Positions 17,101-26,343 of a DNA stretch of 64,000 nt are shown one piece after another. Below the pieces are notes generated by a model. That model was not told the DNA's origin. It was given only the letters and a program-made list of their open reading frames with translations, and made no database searches. The position numbers and the translations under genes were made by a program. Position 1 is the first letter of the stretch. Each line of letters starts with the position of its first letter. Source of the stretch: Arthrobacter sp. Alg241-R88 (GTDB lineage: Bacteria; Actinomycetota; Actinomycetes; Actinomycetales; Micrococcaceae); NCBI RefSeq assembly GCF_900537115.1, contig NZ_UNRG01000001.1, forward strand, positions 435,121-499,120, read 5' to 3'.

Positions 17101-17517
17101 TCACTGCGAGACATGTCCTGCGCCTGGTTCCGGTGCCTGCCGCTCTTTCCTCAGCTTTTTGGCCCGGTACTCGTCCCTGGCCATGCCAAAGGTGTACCAG
17201 GCGCCGAAACCACCCAGCACGATAGCGAACAGTGCGCCCCACTCCGGGTCTCCACCCTGCCCGAACGAGGCAAGAAACATCACCGAAGAACCAAGGAACA
17301 GGAGCCCCAGAAAGGCAGACACAATGCCCATGCCCCACCAGGACCTGACCTGTACCTGGCCTCGGCCGGGAGAAAAACCGATTTCGTCACCGGGGTAGCT
17401 GTGCAGTTCGCCGGCGTCGGTTCGCCGCAGGACGCGCTTCTCTCCCCGGGCAAGCGCCGCTTTGTGCTCGGCATATACATCATCGTTGCGGCGTTCACGA
17501 TCGCGATCGAATGTCAT
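17101..17517 (-). CDS. Membrane protein of unknown function (paralog of 16594–17028)
   Basis: 138 residues: a charged N-terminus with 'GEKRVLRRTDAGELHSYPGDEIG' split around residue 35, two hydrophobic segments (~57–80 and ~92–112) and a basic C-terminus ('RAKKLRKERQAPEP'). It matches its downstream paralog block for block, including 'VRS' before the first helix and 'RAKxLR' after the second. The ATG lies 2 bp after the previous gene's stop and has AGGACTGACT upstream, indicating coupled translation. No named family recognised. Confidence 0.7.
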   Translation of the reverse strand: MTFDRDRERRNDDVYAEHKAALARGEKRVLRRTDAGELHSYPGDEIGFSPGRGQVQVRSWWGMGIVSAFLGLLFLGSSVMFLASFGQGGDPEWGALFAIVLGGFGAWYTFGMARDEYRAKKLRKERQAPEPGAGHVSQ

Positions 17518-17519
17518 AG

Positions 17520-18158
17520 TCAGTCCTGACGGATGGTGCGGATCTGGTCAAGCAGGGCAGCGTCGTCAAGGCCTGTGGTTTCAACAATGTCCTTCTGCTG
17601 CGCGTTGGCGGTGCCGATGGTCCATGATCCGCCTCCGCCATTTTTCACGTAAAGGGTCTGCCCCGTGGGCTCCTCGCGGCGACGAATTGTTGCGCCCCCC
17701 TGCGGGTTATTGTGCAGGTGCTGCCTGATGACCATGCAATTGGCCTCGGCAGCTGTGACATCCGGTCTCTGCGCCATGACCCACCAGGTGAAGTAGGAGC
17801 GCGGCTGGAACAGCAAGTGGATGTCCTCACTTTCCATGGCGATCACGCTGTCGCCCCCTTCTGCGGTGAGCAGTGAGATCTCCATGCGGCGACTGGCTGA
17901 AGAGAGGACGGCGGCAACTGCCGCGGTGGGTCCTGCCACCGCGAGAAGCCCGTCGCTTTCGGCGGTTGCCAGGCCGCGGGCAACCAGGGAGGATGCGCCC
18001 GCGCTCACCATATCCGTATCGCCAAGGTAGTTGCCCACCCGCAAGGCCTCCGCGCTGAGTACTGCTGCGTCACCGCCCCGCAAGCTCGCCAGGGCGGCCA
18101 TCTCGGCAAATCCATAACCGATGGCGTCGGGGATGGCTTGTGCTGTTGTTTCAGTCAT
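17520..18158 (-). CDS. Unknown protein in the WXG100 operon
   Basis: 212 residues from the ATG at 18158 (GAGAGG site upstream); the frame runs further upstream but that part overlaps the WXG100 gene end and is very basic. The first ~90 residues are Ala-rich and helical, with a possible winged-helix-like stretch ending 'SSLVARGLA'. The second half looks beta-rich ('RRMEISLLTAEGGDSVIAMES', split, and 'TLYVKNGGGGSWTIGT'). It has no signal peptide or membrane helix. Its place between a WXG100 protein and two membrane proteins recalls chaperone (EspG-like) or immunity positions in type VII loci, but I see no diagnostic motif and give no function. Confidence 0.7.
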   Translation of the reverse strand: MTETTAQAIPDAIGYGFAEMAALASLRGGDAAVLSAEALRVGNYLGDTDMVSAGASSLVARGLATAESDGLLAVAGPTAAVAAVLSSASRRMEISLLTAEGGDSVIAMESEDIHLLFQPRSYFTWWVMAQRPDVTAAEANCMVIRQHLHNNPQGGATIRRREEPTGQTLYVKNGGGGSWTIGTANAQQKDIVETTGLDDAALLDQIRTIRQD

Positions 18159-18181
18159 CGTGAGTACCTCTCGTTGTGTGC

Positions 18182-19168
18182 TCAGAATCCGAAGAAATCG
18201 CCGACGTTTTCGGCCGCGTCCCCGGCACTTTCCCATGCCGCCTCGGCACCATCAGCGATGGATCCGCCGATAGCATTGACAGTCTCCTTGACGATGGGGA
18301 CGTTGTCGTAAATGGCCAGCGCGCCCGATGCGACCATTGCAGCAGTTCCAATGGGCGGCGGCGCGAAGCCTGCTACGCCCAGTCCCGCCTTGACCGCCGA
18401 ATACCAGGCTCCGCCGTTGTCATCCGGGTTGCCGTTGGTGAAGTTGTTAAACGCGTCGAGGCTATCGAGTCCAACCCCCACCACTCCGACGGCCTTGCCG
18501 CCGAACTCGAAGAAGGTAGCAGCCTTGCCGCCATCAACGAGGTTCAAGGCGGTGTCCCACCTGCCGTCGAACAGCTCAGACGACGTGTTGAAATACTGGC
18601 TCAGGATGTTTGAATCCTGGAATGCCTTTGCTACCTCGCGGAAGTCCTTGGAGAAGAATTCGCCGATAGAGTCGGCCTTGCCGATGAAAGCGCCAAGATC
18701 GAACAGGCCTGCCCGCAAGTTGGGGAAGGCCTTGGTCAGGTTGTAGATGTCCCAGCCGTCCCGGAAGGGCGAGTCCGGGTCTGCGAGCCAGTCCGGTCCC
18801 CATGGATTATTGGATGGCGGGCGGCCCGTGCCCCGGCCACCGACGCTGCCTGGCACGCCCGTACCGGGTCCGCCCGTGCCAGGCACGGCGCTCCCGGTGC
18901 TGCTCGCCCTGTCCTGTTCATCGGCGTTGGCGAGCAAGAGCTTTGATTCCTGATTCAGGCGTGACGCCGTCTTCTGTAGGAGCGCCCGGTGGCTGCCGTT
19001 CCAGTCCGAACGGAAGTGCTCGGCGTCCTGGCCCTTCCACGCCGGAGTGTTGTTGATCTGGCCGCTCAGCTGCGTGGACTGCTGCAGCAACAGGTCTGCC
19101 GTCTTACTGAACTGCCGTGCCAGCGTGCGCAGCTGGTCAACGTCGGCACCCCACAGATTTCCTGACAC
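18182..19168 (-). CDS. WXG100-domain protein with C-terminal extension (type VII effector candidate)
   Basis: 328 residues from a GTG preceded by GGGGGAAG. Residues ~1–88 form a helical hairpin of the WXG100/ESAT-6 type with Trp44-Lys45-Gly46 at the turn. A Gly/Pro/Ser linker spans ~90–122 ('VPGTGGPGTGVPGSVGG'). The C-terminal ~200 residues are Gly/Ala- and Phe-rich with hydrophobic stretches ('VGVVGVGLDSL', 'AGLGVAGFAPPPIGTAAMVA'). WXG100-linker-variable domain is the layout of polymorphic type VII secreted effectors, and the hydrophobic tail could be membrane-active. No catalytic motif is visible and no ESX core genes lie in the window. A structural WXG100 protein without toxicity is the alternative. 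Confidence 0.75.
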   Translation of the reverse strand: MSGNLWGADVDQLRTLARQFSKTADLLLQQSTQLSGQINNTPAWKGQDAEHFRSDWNGSHRALLQKTASRLNQESKLLLANADEQDRASSTGSAVPGTGGPGTGVPGSVGGRGTGRPPSNNPWGPDWLADPDSPFRDGWDIYNLTKAFPNLRAGLFDLGAFIGKADSIGEFFSKDFREVAKAFQDSNILSQYFNTSSELFDGRWDTALNLVDGGKAATFFEFGGKAVGVVGVGLDSLDAFNNFTNGNPDDNGGAWYSAVKAGLGVAGFAPPPIGTAAMVASGALAIYDNVPIVKETVNAIGGSIADGAEAAWESAGDAAENVGDFFGF

Positions 19169-19279
19169 CTGGCTTCCCCCAATATTCGAGCAGCTCCTGA
19201 CGGCTGCAGGCCCAGCCTAGTAACAACCTGGTTCGGGCGCGATGGGGTGGCCTCCCCATGACCCGGGCAGTTGCGTCGG

Positions 19280-19498
19280 CTAGTGGCGCTCCGGTTTCTC
19301 CAGTACGGCGGCTTTCCGGGCCCGCAGGGCAAAGAAGGCACCGAAGGCGAACGCCTGGGTCACCACCACCAGCACGATGGCTCCGGCGATTTTGTTGCCG
19401 CCCAGGATCATGGTGAGCCCAACGATGGCGGACAGCAGCGCCAGCAGGGGGAGCAGCATGTAGCCCAGCACAAAAAGGGTTTCCGGTTTCTTCAACAT
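19280..19498 (-). CDS. Small two-helix membrane protein linked to folA
   Basis: 72 residues with two hydrophobic segments (~9–32 and ~38–60), a short polar 'GGNKI' connection, and a basic C-terminus ('RARKAAVLEKPERH'). It starts 2 bp after the folA stop, so it is the third gene of a thyA–folA operon. Function unknown. I recall similar small proteins beside folA in related actinobacteria but could not check. Confidence 0.7.
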   Translation of the reverse strand: MLKKPETLFVLGYMLLPLLALLSAIVGLTMILGGNKIAGAIVLVVVTQAFAFGAFFALRARKAAVLEKPERH

Positions 19499-19500
19499 TC

Positions 19501-20085
19501 CTAGCCCTCAGTCCTTGACCATTTAGTAAACCTGTAGCGTGTCCCATTGGCGGCCGTGAGCCACCCGTCCGGCGGGACCGAGGCGGACGCTTCCCAGCTG
19601 GTGCCAAGCTCGGGGGCGAAAGTGTCGCCGTCGGCATCGACGTCGATGGTGGTGACCACCGCGACGTTGGCGAGCTCGGTGGACTGGCGGAAAATCTCGC
19701 CGCCGCCCAGGATCCAGACGGTTTCGCCGCCGTCGACGAACTGGGACTCAAGCAACGCGTCATCAAGGGAGGGGACCACGACGGCGCCCTCCGCCTCGGG
19801 CGTGTCCGCCCAGCTTTTCTGCCGGGTGATCACGATGTTGGTCCGGCCGGGCAGGGGGCGGTACTTCTCCGGAAAGGACAGCCAGGTCTTGCGGCCCATC
19901 ACCACAGGGTGGCCCATGGTCAGCCGGTTGAAGTGCTTGAGGTCCTCGGGCAGGTGCCAGGGCATGTCGCCGTCTTTGCCGATGACCCCGTCGGGAGTCT
20001 GGGCCCACACCAGGCCCACGCCCGTTACCGACGCGGCCAGTTCCTCGGTGAAGGACTGCGGATCGGTCGAATTCTCCGTGCTCAT
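19501..20085 (-). CDS. folA: Dihydrofolate reductase
   Basis: 194-residue enzyme reducing dihydrofolate to tetrahydrofolate with NADPH, here regenerating folate consumed by thymidylate synthase. Motifs: '[28 protein letters not shown]' (split; residues ~22–48), 'VMGRKTW' near 61, 'TNIVITRQ' near 80 and the NADPH-loop 'WILGGGEIF' near 120. A ~20-residue N-terminal extension precedes the conserved core. The ATG at 20085 overlaps the thyA stop (ATGA), showing translational coupling; a longer frame reaching 20442 runs through thyA and is not real. Confidence 0.95.
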   Translation of the reverse strand: MSTENSTDPQSFTEELAASVTGVGLVWAQTPDGVIGKDGDMPWHLPEDLKHFNRLTMGHPVVMGRKTWLSFPEKYRPLPGRTNIVITRQKSWADTPEAEGAVVVPSLDDALLESQFVDGGETVWILGGGEIFRQSTELANVAVVTTIDVDADGDTFAPELGTSWEASASVPPDGWLTAANGTRYRFTKWSRTEG

Positions 20086-20885
20086 ACCGCGATCGGAGCC
20101 TTGATCGTGGGGTGGTGCTGGTAGCCCACCACTTCGAAGTCCGCCACGGTGTAGTCGAAGATCGAGGCCGGTTTCCGGATGATCTTCAGCTGCGGGTACT
20201 CGTACGGCTGCCGGTCCAGCTGCTTGAGGACCTGGTCCATGTGGTTCTCGTAGATGTGCACATCGCCACCGGTCCAGACGAATTCGCCCGGCTCGAGTCC
20301 CACCTGCTGTGCCACCATGCAGGTGAGCAGCGCATAGGAGGCGATATTGAACGGCACGCCCAGGAACATGTCCGCGGAGCGCTGGTACAGCTGGCATGAG
20401 AGCTTGCCATCGGCCACATAGAACTGGAAAAACGCGTGGCACGGCGGCAGTGCCATGTCATCGAGTTCGGCGACGTTCCAGGCCGAGACGATGTGACGGC
20501 GGGAGTCCGGATTGGATTTCAGGTTCTTGACGAGTTCAGCGATCTGGTCGATGTGCCCGCCGTCCGGGGTGGGCCAGCTGCGCCACTGGACGCCGTAGAC
20601 GGGTCCCAGGTCGCCGTCGGCATCGGCCCACTCATTCCAGATAGTGACGCCCTGGTCCTGCATCCATTTCACGTTCGTTTCGCCGCGCAGGAACCACAGG
20701 AGTTCTACTGCCACGGACTTGAAATGGACCCGCTTAGTGGTGATCAGCGGGAAACTCCTGCCGAGGTCAAAGCGCATTTGGCGCCCGAAAACGCTGGTGG
20801 TTCCGGTTCCAGTGCGGTCCGATTTGTGCGTGCCGGAAGCCAGGACATCGCGCAGGAGGTCTTCATAAGGCGTTGGGATGCTCAC
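20082..20885 (-). CDS. thyA: Thymidylate synthase
   Basis: 267-residue enzyme converting dUMP to dTMP with methylene-tetrahydrofolate. The catalytic cysteine is Cys149 in '[13 protein letters not shown]'; the folate-binding '[11 protein letters not shown]' (~61–71), phosphate-binding '[11 protein letters not shown]' (~127–137) and 'CQLYQRSAD' segments are all present. Full length for the classical ThyA family. GTG start. First gene of the thyA–folA–small membrane protein operon, with a 4-bp stop/start overlap to folA. Confidence 0.97.
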   Translation of the reverse strand: MSIPTPYEDLLRDVLASGTHKSDRTGTGTTSVFGRQMRFDLGRSFPLITTKRVHFKSVAVELLWFLRGETNVKWMQDQGVTIWNEWADADGDLGPVYGVQWRSWPTPDGGHIDQIAELVKNLKSNPDSRRHIVSAWNVAELDDMALPPCHAFFQFYVADGKLSCQLYQRSADMFLGVPFNIASYALLTCMVAQQVGLEPGEFVWTGGDVHIYENHMDQVLKQLDRQPYEYPQLKIIRKPASIFDYTVADFEVVGYQHHPTIKAPIAV

Positions 20886-20930
20886 GGCTCAAGTCTACTT
20901 TGGTTGCCACCGCCGGCAGCCCAGCCGCAC

Positions 20931-21902
20931 CTAGTCGTCAAAAGGCTTGAACTGCTCCACGGCAACAATCCGGTTTTTAGCGCCCGGAGCCACATGGCAC
21001 ACCACCAGTTCGCCGGGGGACAGGTATGGTTCGTCCGCCGGCAGGAGGGCGCTCAGGTGCGACGGCATGTGTTTGGCCAGCTGCCCGAACACGGTGGGCA
21101 GCGCCGGGCGATGGGTGCAGACGGCGACTGGACGCTGCTTATCGAGCAGGGCCTCGATGACTGCCGCGGTCTTCTTGGGACTCCGTTGGTGCCGGTGCTC
21201 GGTGAGGGCTTCGGCCAGCTTCACCTTCGCGCCGGTTGCCTTGGCATACGGCGCAACCGTGGCGACGCACCGGAGCCACGGGCTGGTGACAACCCGGGGC
21301 GGCTTCCACGCCTGAAGCAGCCGGCCGACAGCCTGGGCCTGACGCGTTCCGGTGGCAGCCAAGGGCCGCTCGCCTTCCGCCTTGGTCCATGACGAGCGGG
21401 GTTTCGCTTTGGCATGGCGGACCACCAGGAAGGGCCAGGTGTCCAGTTCCCCGCGCTCGTGGGCCTGGCGCAAGCACTCAAGGGGCTCGACGTCGGACGG
21501 ATTGGAAAGCAGCCTGGCCGCCTTTTCCGGGGCGCACCACATCACACTGTCCACCTCTTTGCCGTCCGGCACCAGCCTTCCACCACCGTTGACTTTGATG
21601 GCCCAGTAATGCACCACCTTCAGGCCGGACGCCACGTGGTAATGGATGGGCGGCAGGGGAATCCCCAAGGGCGCGTCCAGCCCGATCTCCTCCCGGACTT
21701 CCCGGACGGCGCATTCGGGGACGGTCTCGCCGTCGTCGATCTTGCCCTTCGGCCAGGACCAGTCGTCATAACGGGGCCGGTGGATCAGCAGGACTTCAAG
21801 CTGGTCCTTCGTGACCCTCCAGGGCAGGGCGCCGGCAGCGGTGACTGCTACCGGTTCTCCTGGGTGGTCTGTCTGGTCTGCTACGAGTGCGTCGCTCGAC
21901 AA
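20931..21902 (-). CDS. Nudix hydrolase with C-terminal histidine phosphatase domain (MutT1-like)
   Basis: 323 residues in two domains. The N-terminal Nudix domain (~17–145) carries the Nudix box around 'GKIDDGETVPECAVREV' followed by 'REEIGL'. The C-terminal histidine phosphatase domain begins at 'VVRHAKA' and includes 'VTSPWLRCVATVAPYA' and 'VAVCTHRPAL'. This fusion is that of mycobacterial MutT1, which removes 8-oxo-dGTP and hydrolyses diadenosine polyphosphates. The start is TTG at 21902 with TAAGGG overlapping the end of ppk1, 11 bp downstream of it, so it is co-transcribed with polyphosphate kinase. The pairing also occurs in mycobacteria. Confidence 0.9.
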   Translation of the reverse strand: MSSDALVADQTDHPGEPVAVTAAGALPWRVTKDQLEVLLIHRPRYDDWSWPKGKIDDGETVPECAVREVREEIGLDAPLGIPLPPIHYHVASGLKVVHYWAIKVNGGGRLVPDGKEVDSVMWCAPEKAARLLSNPSDVEPLECLRQAHERGELDTWPFLVVRHAKAKPRSSWTKAEGERPLAATGTRQAQAVGRLLQAWKPPRVVTSPWLRCVATVAPYAKATGAKVKLAEALTEHRHQRSPKKTAAVIEALLDKQRPVAVCTHRPALPTVFGQLAKHMPSHLSALLPADEPYLSPGELVVCHVAPGAKNRIVAVEQFKPFDD

Positions 21903-21913
21903 AACAGCAGCCC

Positions 21914-24163
21914 TTACCGTCGGCTCAGGCTGCGCTGCCGAGGCCGCGACGCCAACAGGAAGGACTGGACGTCCTCAAGTTTCCTGCCGTCGTCGGCCAG
22001 ATGGTGACGTGACCAGTTCCCCTCGTTGTCCAGGTGCCAGCTCGCGGTTTCCGGGGCCATGTAGCGGCGCAACAGGTCCAGGACATAGTTGATGTCATCG
22101 GGAGCGCCCAGCTGGACCAGGGCCTCCACCCGTCGGTCCAGGTTGCGGTGCATCATGTCCGCGGAGCCGATATACACCACCGGATCCCCGCCGTTGGCGA
22201 AGGCGAACACGCGGGAGTGCTCCAGGAACCTGCCCAGGACGGAGCGGACGGTGATGTTGTCGCTGAGCCCCGGCACTCCGGGGCGCAGCGAGCAGATGCC
22301 GCGGACCACGACGTCCACCTTCACCCCGGCCTGGGATGCCCGGTACAGCGAATCGATGATGGCCTCGTCCACCATGGAGTTGACCTTGATCTGGACGCGG
22401 GCCGGCAGCCCGGCGCGGGCGTTCCGGATCTCGGTTTCGATCCGGTCGATCAGCCCGGAACGCACCGAACGGGGCGCAACCAGAAGCCGCTTGAAAGTTG
22501 ACTTGGGGGCGTAGCCGGAGAGCTGGTTGAAGAGCTTGGAAAGGTCCTCGCCCACCTGGTCGTTCGCGGTCAGGAGGCCCAGGTCCTCGTAGTAGCGGGC
22601 GGTGCGCGGATGGTAGTTGCCTGTCCCGATGTGGCAGTAGCGGCGCAGCCCGTCCACTTCCTGGCGCACTACCAGTGAGAGCTTGCAGTGGGTCTTCAGG
22701 CCGACGATGCCGTACACCACGTGCACGCCGGCCTGTTCCAGCTTCCGGGCCCAGGAGATGTTCGCCTGCTCGTCAAACCTTGCCTTGATCTCCACCAGGG
22801 CCAGGACCTGCTTGCCGGCCTCGGCCGCATCGATCAGGGCATCAACGATGGGGGAGTCGCCGGACGTGCGGTACAGGGTCTGCTTGATGGCCTGGACCTT
22901 GGGGTCCGCTGCGGCCTGCTCAAGGAAGGCCTGGACCGAGGTGGAGAATGAGTCGTACGGGTGATGGAGCAGGATGTCCCGGCGGCGCATCGCCGCAAAG
23001 ACGTTGGCGGCCTTGGAGGTCTCGGACTCGTTCAGGTACCGGGAGGTGTGCGGAACGTGCTTGGGGTAGTGCAGGTCGGCGCGGTCGATACCCGCAATCA
23101 CCGACAGGCCCCGGAGGTCCAGCGGGGCTGGGACCGAGTAGACTTCGGATTCCTCAACGCCCAGTTCCCGGATCAGCAGCGCCCGGATGTTGGGGTTGAT
23201 GTCGTTGGTGACCTCCAGCCGCACAGGGGGGCCGAAGCGGCGGCGCAGCAATTCCTTTTCGAGCGCCTGCAGCAGGTTCTCGGCGTCGTCCTCTTCGACC
23301 TCCACATCCTCGTTCCGGGTGACCCGGAAGGTGTGGTGCTCCAGGACCTCCATCCCGGCAAACAGCTTGTCCAGGTGAACGGCAATGACTTCCTCAAGCG
23401 CGATGAAGCGCGCCACCCGGCCTGCTACCGCTCCGGCACGCGGGCCGTCGATGGAGATGAGCCGCGGCAGCTGGTCCGGCACCTTGACGCGGGCGAACAG
23501 TTCCTTGTCGCTGACGGGGTTCCGCACCACGACGGCCAGGTTCAGGGAGAGACCCGAAATGTAGGGGAACGGGTGCGCCGGGTCCACCGCCAGGGGCGTC
23601 AGGATGGGGAACACCTTTTCGGCGAACATCTGGCTGAGTTGCTGCTTGGCCGCATCATCGAGTTCGTCCCAGTGCATGAGGTGGATGTGCTCGTACGCCA
23701 GGGCCGGGCGGATCTGTTCCGCGAAGACCCGCGCGTGGCGCTGCTGAAGCCGGTGGGCTTCCTCCCCGATTTTTTCAAGCACTTCCACCGGGCTCAGGCC
23801 CGCGGGTGAGGGGACCGCCAGTCCGGTGGCGATGCGCCGCTTCAGGCCGGCCACGCGGACCATAAAGAACTCGTCCAGGTTTGACGCGAAAATGGACAGG
23901 AAGCTGACGCGTTCCAGCAGGTGCAGGGACGCGTCTTCGGCGAGCTCAAGGACCCTGGAGTTGAAGCTGAGCCAGCTCAGTTCCCGGTCAAGGAACCGGT
24001 CCGGCCGGATGTCGCCCTCAGGTTCCAGGTTCGGCGCAAAATCCGGAATGTCGATCCGGTCCTGCGTGGCCCGCGACGCCGGAACCTCCGAGGAGCCGAA
24101 TCGGGCGCGCACGGGGACTGGAGTCTCTTGGGACGTGGCTGCTCCGGAAGGTTCCGGGTTCAT
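21914..24163 (-). CDS. ppk1: Polyphosphate kinase
   Basis: 749-residue PPK1, which reversibly transfers the ATP gamma-phosphate to polyphosphate. It has '[19 protein letters not shown]' near residue 40 (N-terminal domain), '[14 protein letters not shown]' near 400, '[19 protein letters not shown]' near 430, and the conserved autophosphorylated histidine in '[11 protein letters not shown]'. A ~35-residue polar N-terminal extension precedes the core, as in other actinobacteria. The ATG has AAGGAGA upstream. About 130 bp separate it from mshD, with no obvious feature. Confidence 0.96.
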   Translation of the reverse strand: MNPEPSGAATSQETPVPVRARFGSSEVPASRATQDRIDIPDFAPNLEPEGDIRPDRFLDRELSWLSFNSRVLELAEDASLHLLERVSFLSIFASNLDEFFMVRVAGLKRRIATGLAVPSPAGLSPVEVLEKIGEEAHRLQQRHARVFAEQIRPALAYEHIHLMHWDELDDAAKQQLSQMFAEKVFPILTPLAVDPAHPFPYISGLSLNLAVVVRNPVSDKELFARVKVPDQLPRLISIDGPRAGAVAGRVARFIALEEVIAVHLDKLFAGMEVLEHHTFRVTRNEDVEVEEDDAENLLQALEKELLRRRFGPPVRLEVTNDINPNIRALLIRELGVEESEVYSVPAPLDLRGLSVIAGIDRADLHYPKHVPHTSRYLNESETSKAANVFAAMRRRDILLHHPYDSFSTSVQAFLEQAAADPKVQAIKQTLYRTSGDSPIVDALIDAAEAGKQVLALVEIKARFDEQANISWARKLEQAGVHVVYGIVGLKTHCKLSLVVRQEVDGLRRYCHIGTGNYHPRTARYYEDLGLLTANDQVGEDLSKLFNQLSGYAPKSTFKRLLVAPRSVRSGLIDRIETEIRNARAGLPARVQIKVNSMVDEAIIDSLYRASQAGVKVDVVVRGICSLRPGVPGLSDNITVRSVLGRFLEHSRVFAFANGGDPVVYIGSADMMHRNLDRRVEALVQLGAPDDINYVLDLLRRYMAPETASWHLDNEGNWSRHHLADDGRKLEDVQSFLLASRPRQRSLSRR

Positions 24164-24291
24164 GGCATCTCCTTACCTGGCGCTTGATACTGCCGTTTCC
24201 GGCCGGCGCGGTTCTGTTTCAACCATACAAGCATTCAGTGCCCGGGGGCCTTTGATTTAGCGCCTTTGGACGCCTGCGTCAGGGGATTGGA

Positions 24292-25260
24292 CTAACCCGC
24301 AGCCGGGCCGTACATCACGTCCATGTCCCAGCGGGTGAAGCCCAGCCGGCGGTACAGGGAGACAGCCGGGGCATTATCGGCATCGACGTACAGCATGACC
24401 GCGTGCAGCCCCAAGTCCTGCAGGTACTTGATGCCCGCCACCGTCAGGGCTTTGCCCAGGCCTGAACCCTGGGCTTCCGGGGTCACCCCCACCACGTAGA
24501 TTTCACCGATCGCCGGGTGTGTGCCGTGGCTCGGATGCACCTTGGTCCAGTGGTATCCCAGCAGTCGGCCGTTCCCGTTCACCGCAAGGAGGAAGCCCGC
24601 GGGGTCAAACCAATCCTCAGCCATCCGGGCATCAAGGTCCGCGCGGGTGAGGCTGCCCTGCTCCGGGTGGTGGGAAAAGGCGGCGCGGTTGGCCGACAGC
24701 CAGGCATCCTCATCCTGGCCGGGAACAAAGGCCCGGATCACGACGCCTGCCGGAAGGGCGACGTCGGGAAGGTCCGCCGCCGCCGTCGTCATCCGCATCT
24801 TCCACAGCTCCCGCACGGGGACGTAGCCGTAGCGTGCGGCAAGGTCGGCCGCCGCTTCATGGTTGCCGTGCGACCACGCCTTCAGTCCTTGCAGCCCGCG
24901 CCGGTCCTGAAGGGCACCAACGAGGCGGTCGGCGACACCCTGGTTGCGGTAGCTGGGGTGCACGGCGATTTCCACCACGCCGTTGCCGTCCGGCTCTTCG
25001 ATCACAGCGGCGAAGCCTGCAAGGTCCTGGCCGGAAGACGGATCAGAGTCCTCGTCCGGGGCATAGAGGGCCAAGGTCAGCAGCTTGTGTTCGGCGGAAT
25101 CGCCTGCGCGCATGCTGATGAGGGTCTGCTCTGAGATGGATGGGTTGCCGTCCGACTCTTCCGCCGCCGACAGGAGACCGATGCAGTCCTTCAGGAGCTG
25201 CCGGTCAACACCGCCTTGCACAACATGGACGGGCCACTTCTCAGGGTGCGCTGGAGTCAT
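24292..25260 (-). CDS. mshD: Mycothiol synthase
   Basis: 322-residue tandem GNAT protein that acetylates Cys-GlcN-Ins with acetyl-CoA in the last step of mycothiol synthesis. The C-terminal GNAT domain has the acetyl-CoA loop 'VTPEAQGSGLGKALTVAG' (~258–275) and ends 'YRRLGFTRWDMDVMY', characteristic of MshD. The N-terminal GNAT half ('VHPSYRNQGVADRLVGAL') is divergent, as usual. Next to glnR, an order also seen in mycobacteria. It supports an actinobacterial host that uses mycothiol. Confidence 0.95.
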   Translation of the reverse strand: MTPAHPEKWPVHVVQGGVDRQLLKDCIGLLSAAEESDGNPSISEQTLISMRAGDSAEHKLLTLALYAPDEDSDPSSGQDLAGFAAVIEEPDGNGVVEIAVHPSYRNQGVADRLVGALQDRRGLQGLKAWSHGNHEAAADLAARYGYVPVRELWKMRMTTAAADLPDVALPAGVVIRAFVPGQDEDAWLSANRAAFSHHPEQGSLTRADLDARMAEDWFDPAGFLLAVNGNGRLLGYHWTKVHPSHGTHPAIGEIYVVGVTPEAQGSGLGKALTVAGIKYLQDLGLHAVMLYVDADNAPAVSLYRRLGFTRWDMDVMYGPAAG

Positions 25261-25308
25261 GAGGCAAGGCTATACGGGTTCGCCGGATGCCGGACCGCGA
25301 AGCCCGCG

Positions 25309-26007
25309 TCAGGCTTCCGTCAACTCGTCTTCCTGCTGGCGCACGAGGGTGAGCCGGTAGCCAACGTTGCGGACAGTGCTGATGAGGTTTTCGTGGTCGG
25401 CGCCCAGCTTGGCGCGCAGGCGCCGGACGTGGACATCCACGGTACGGGTGCCGCCGTAGTAGTCGTAGCCCCATACTTCGGTGAGCAACTGCTGCCGGGT
25501 GAATACGCGGCCGGGGTGCTGCGCCAGGTACTTCAGGAGTTCGAATTCCTTGAACGTCAGGTTCAGGGGTGCCCCGTTCACGCGGGCGGTGTAGCTCGCC
25601 TCATCGATGACGACGCCGGCGGCGCGGATCTCGGACGGCGTGTCCTCCTGCTCCGGGACGGCACGGGCGACCGACAGCCGGATACGGGCCTCCACCTCGG
25701 CGGGGCCGGCTGATTCCAGCACGATGTCGTCCACAGCCCAGGCAGAGGAGACAGCAGCCATGCCGCCTTCGGTGAGGATCAGCACCAGCGGGGCGCTGAG
25801 CCCGGTGGCCTTGAGGAGCTGGGTGAGGGAACGGGCGCCGACCAGGTCCTTGCGGGCATCCAGCAGCACAATGTCGCAGGGGTCGGTCTCCAGCAGCGCT
25901 GTTGGCTCGGCGGGGAGGATATGAACGCGGTGGTTCAGCAATTCCAGGGCAGGCAGAATGTCCACCGAAGAACCGGTGCTGTTCGTCAGTAACAGGATGT
26001 GCGACAT
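25309..26007 (-). CDS. glnR: GlnR-type orphan OmpR-family response regulator
   Basis: 232 residues: an atypical receiver domain (1–~110) and a C-terminal winged helix (~130–225) with '[20 protein letters not shown]' and '[20 protein letters not shown]'. Asp50 ('VLLDARKDL') is retained, but the usual acidic pocket near the N-terminus is replaced by 'LLLTNSTG', as in GlnR, which works without a kinase and controls nitrogen assimilation genes. No histidine kinase is adjacent. Convergent or regulatory partners such as glnA are outside the window. Confidence 0.9.
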   Translation of the reverse strand: MSHILLLTNSTGSSVDILPALELLNHRVHILPAEPTALLETDPCDIVLLDARKDLVGARSLTQLLKATGLSAPLVLILTEGGMAAVSSAWAVDDIVLESAGPAEVEARIRLSVARAVPEQEDTPSEIRAAGVVIDEASYTARVNGAPLNLTFKEFELLKYLAQHPGRVFTRQQLLTEVWGYDYYGGTRTVDVHVRRLRAKLGADHENLISTVRNVGYRLTLVRQQEDELTEA

Positions 26008-26343
26008 TGTTCCTCCAAGGGCCGTCCGCGCATCGTTGGGCGACTGAACCGGATTTTCACCGGCCGGTACTGGCTCCCTGCCACGGTTTGGGCCTCTGCC
26101 AATGGCAGCGGTCCGGCCACTTCAGCAGGGAACGTAGCTGAGCTCCGAGTATACCCGCAGGCCCTGCCCGCACCATTGATTCAGCCCTGGCGGGGGTACG
26201 TTTTGCGACATAACCCGTTCATATAGGGCAGGATTGTGGCAGGGCCGGATGCCCTGCCGCCGAGGGCGGACCGCCCTCGAAGGTCAACGCAGGATGGGAT
26301 GCATCGCAGTGAGTGCACAGACTAAGCCCGGGCCGGGATCCGT
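26008..26343. other. Intergenic region between glnR and a membrane-protein gene, with two hairpins
   Basis: 336 bp without a supported gene. Two adjacent inverted repeats lie near its right end: GGCAGGGC-CGGAT-GCCCTGCC (26238–26258) and CGAGGGCGG-A-CCGCCCTCG (26261–26279). They could fold in the 5' leader of the rightward gene. No promoter was assigned with confidence. Confidence 0.5.

Noticed and set aside
16594..19168. Complete type VII secretion locus
   Set aside because: No EccC ATPase, EccB/D/E or mycosin gene is present; only a WXG100 protein and unknown neighbours.
20086..20442. N-terminal extension of folA through thyA
   Set aside because: The reading frame is open but overlaps the conserved end of thyA; the ATGA overlap at 20082–20085 marks the true start.
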